In this document: piece by piece, positions 4,805 to 6,203 of the stretch
Position numbering within the stretch: the stretch's first letter is position 1
How the letters are laid out: each line of letters starts with the position of its first letter
Notes under the pieces: model-generated
Databases searched by the model: none
What the model saw: only the letters and a program-made list of their open reading frames with translations
What the model was told of the DNA's origin: nothing
Origin: Geoglobus sp.
GTDB lineage: Archaea; Halobacteriota; Archaeoglobi; Archaeoglobales; Archaeoglobaceae
Length of the DNA: 6,203 nucleotides
Direction: 5' to 3'
NCBI GenBank assembly: GCA_027019885.1
Contig: JALUWC010000517.1
Span: forward strand, 1-6,203
Program-made: the position numbers and the translations under genes

Positions 4805-5598
4805 TGACTATGAGGTATCCAAAGTATGCCGGATCATTCTATCCTTCAAATCCCGAATCTCTCCTTGCCATGCTCAGCGATTTTACTGAGAGAGGTTTGA
4901 AAAGTGATGACATTCTGGCAATAATCTCACCCCATGCAGGTTATATATATTCAGGAATGACCGCTGGCAGGGTTCATTCCCTGCTCAGAGATGCTGAAAC
5001 CTACGTAATTATGGGCCCAAATCACACCGGCTATGGAATGCCCTTGGCTCTTTCAACAGATGAGTGGGCTACGCCTATTGGCCCGGTTAAAGCAGATGAT
5101 GAATTTATCGAGGCGATGCCAAAAATTGCGGTAACTCCAGATGAGATGGCATTTGCCGAAGAGCACAGCCTTGAAGTTCAGCTTCCATTTCTCCAGTATC
5201 TGCATGACGACTTCAGGATTGTTCCGATTTGCATGGGGTTGCAGGATGAGGAGAGCGCAAGAGAGGTTGCGGATGAGATAATAAAAGCTCACGAGGAGAG
5301 CGGAAAGAACTTTGCCATTGTTGCGTCAAGCGATATGCATCACTACCTGCCGGATGATGAATGCCGGAGGAAGGATGAGATTGTGATTGAGGCGATAGAG
5401 AGCATGGATGTTAGAAAATTTTACAAAACAGTTTATGAGATGCAGGCAAGCGTTTGCGGGTACGGGCCAATTGCCGTTGCGATGCTTGTTGCAGAACATT
5501 TTGATGCCAAGGCTGAACTTATACATTATTCCACAAGTGGAGATGTTGCTGACAAGAGCTTTGTTGTAGGATATGCGGGTATAGCCTTCACCCTGTGA
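4804..5598 (+). CDS. amrB: Memo-family protein, AmmeMemoRadiSam system protein B
   Basis: This 264-residue protein is full length for the family and cytoplasmic. Signature segments in order are YAGSFYPSNPE (8-18), SPHAGYIYSG (42-51), GPNHTGYG (71-78), EEHSLEVQLPFL (119-130), SSDMHHY (175-181), VCGYGPIAVAM (217-227) and SGDVADKSFVVGYAG (245-259). The metal-site residues known from human MEMO1 correspond here to H44, H74 and C218, and all are kept; H121, D177 and H179 are also present. Memo proteins share a fold with class III extradiol dioxygenases; human MEMO1 binds iron or copper. In prokaryotes they are linked to AMMECR1-like AmrA and a radical SAM protein, neither of which is in this window. 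The biochemical role in archaea is not established. ATG 4810 gives MRYPKYAG, a more typical family beginning, and fits the promoter better than 4804. Confidence 0.94.
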   Translation: MTMRYPKYAGSFYPSNPESLLAMLSDFTERGLKSDDILAIISPHAGYIYSGMTAGRVHSLLRDAETYVIMGPNHTGYGMPLALSTDEWATPIGPVKADDEFIEAMPKIAVTPDEMAFAEEHSLEVQLPFLQYLHDDFRIVPICMGLQDEESAREVADEIIKAHEESGKNFAIVASSDMHHYLPDDECRRKDEIVIEAIESMDVRKFYKTVYEMQASVCGYGPIAVAMLVAEHFDAKAELIHYSTSGDVADKSFVVGYAGIAFTL

Positions 5599-5612
5599 TT
5601 GAGTTTGTGAAT

Positions 5613-5623
5613 TTTCTCTCTTT
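5613..5623 (+). terminator. Pyrimidine-rich tract after the Memo gene
   Basis: TTTCTCTCTTT begins 15 bases after the Memo stop, in the 62-base gap before the molybdoenzyme. It may be a weak archaeal T-tract terminator. No hairpin was seen, so the evidence is slight. Confidence 0.25.
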
Positions 5624-5638
5624 AAAAAAGGTTATATC
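5622..5638 (+). promoter_or_regulatory. BRE/TATA promoter of the molybdopterin oxidoreductase gene
   Basis: TTAAAAAAGG (BRE-like A run) is followed by TTATATC (5632-5638). The TATA centre is about 26 nt before ATG 5661 and there is no SD, so transcription likely starts at or next to the ATG. This argues against the in-frame upstream GTG at 5607. Confidence 0.55.
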
Positions 5639-5660
5639 TCATCATCCTTCATTTTTAGTT

Positions 5661-6203
5661 ATGAGCATCGTCAAAACAGCATGTGAACTCTGTGCATGGA
5701 GCTGCGGGATGGATGTTCATGTGGAAAATGGGCGGATAGTCAAGGTTACAGGGATGAAGGAGCATCCCCTGAACAGGGGGAGGCTTTGCCCCAAAGGTAG
5801 CATTTCACCTGACTATGTTTACTCAAAGGAGAGAATAACACACCCCATGGTCAGAGAAAATGATAGATGGAAGAAAATAGACTGGGATGATGCCATAGAG
5901 CTTTTTGTGGAGAATCTGAAAGAGATTGGAGATTCGGATCCAAAGGCATTTGCAACAATCATAGGCATGCCGATTCTGCTTGGTGGCTCATCAACTGTTG
6001 GATTTATAAGAAGATTTATGGACGTTTTTGGCAGTCCGAACTGCTTCTCCCCTGAAAGCATGTGCTACAGGCATGAGATAATCGGATACATATTAACCCT
6101 TGGCAAATTCCCTGTTGCGGATGCTGAGAACTCAAACTGCATAATCGTATGGGCGCACAATCCCCATGCATCAAAGCCACCATTAGCATGGATGATTGAG
6201 AGA
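5661..6203 (+). CDS. Molybdopterin (bis-MGD) oxidoreductase catalytic subunit, N-terminal part
   Basis: The frame gives 181 codons and is open at the right edge; family members usually run to 600-900 residues. The N-terminal [4Fe-4S] motif is C8-x2-C11-x3-C15-x27-C43 (CELCAWSCG, then GRLCPKG), with K45 after the last Cys, as in formate dehydrogenase and polysulfide/thiosulfate reductase subgroups. Residues 74-181 begin the Mo/W-bis-MGD domain (IDWDDAIELF, GSSTVGFIRRFMDVFGS). C135 in SPESMCYRH lies where the Mo ligand is expected, so the ligand is probably Cys, not Ser or Sec. There is no twin-arginine signal, so this subunit is likely cytoplasmic or depends on a partner. Enzymes of this family catalyse two-electron redox of formate, sulfur or nitrogen oxyanions; the substrate cannot be told from this part. 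ATG 5661 is supported by the promoter distance. Confidence 0.93.
   Translation, partial: MSIVKTACELCAWSCGMDVHVENGRIVKVTGMKEHPLNRGRLCPKGSISPDYVYSKERITHPMVRENDRWKKIDWDDAIELFVENLKEIGDSDPKAFATIIGMPILLGGSSTVGFIRRFMDVFGSPNCFSPESMCYRHEIIGYILTLGKFPVADAENSNCIIVWAHNPHASKPPLAWMIER

Noticed and set aside
5607..5660. N-terminal extension of the molybdoenzyme carrying a signal peptide
   Set aside because: The frame is open to a GTG at 5607, but it has no twin-arginine or proper hydrophobic core and overlaps the BRE/TATA region.

Overview
This window looks like chromosomal DNA of a thermophilic euryarchaeon, most likely of the Archaeoglobales (Archaeoglobus, Ferroglobus or Geoglobus type). The evidence is indirect. 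Genes are tightly packed, Arg is coded mostly by AGA/AGG and Ile often by ATA, and promoters are of the TATA/BRE type. Several genes start about 24-27 nt after a TATA box with no Shine-Dalgarno, which suggests leaderless mRNAs. The gene families (HTH-CBS, AsnC-TRASH, PAS/GAF sensor with stand-alone receiver, Memo/AmrB, bis-MGD molybdoenzyme) fit that group. No rRNA, tRNA, CRISPR, insertion sequence or long repeat was seen, and no stretch over 300 bases lacks a gene.

Left block, minus strand, read right to left: an AsnC/Lrp-type regulator with a C-terminal TRASH metal-sensing domain (1155-1676), a xenobiotic-response-element (XRE)-type HTH protein with two CBS domains (562-1128), and a ThiF/E1-like protein that runs off the left edge (1-565). 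The last two overlap by ATGA. The spacing suggests one transcription unit. Divergent from it is a small HMA metallochaperone-like protein (1773-1973). The TRASH regulator and the HMA protein form the classical archaeal copper regulator/chaperone pair, but no copper ATPase lies in the window. Their shared intergenic region contains an imperfect TGTCA/TGACA dyad that surrounds the regulator's TATA box, a good operator candidate.

Middle block, minus strand: an ATP-NAD/AcoX-type kinase homologue (3893-4771), then a PAS-PAS-GAF sensor (2401-3837), then a stand-alone receiver (1996-2349). The sensor ends in a HisKA-like helix in which the phosphoacceptor His appears to be Asp (DRIRNPL), and it has no ATP-binding HATPase domain. 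It therefore cannot be a conventional histidine kinase, although it sits beside an intact receiver. This is the most interesting feature of the window.

Right block, plus strand: a Memo-family protein (AmrB, 4804-5598), divergent from the NAD-kinase-like gene across only 32 bases, and the first 181 codons of a molybdopterin oxidoreductase with an N-terminal [4Fe-4S] motif (5661 to the right edge). Each seems to have its own promoter. Across the window the promoters fall into two classes: TATA about 20-30 nt from the start with no clear SD, and TATA about 36-38 nt from the start with a GGTGG/GAGGTGG SD.
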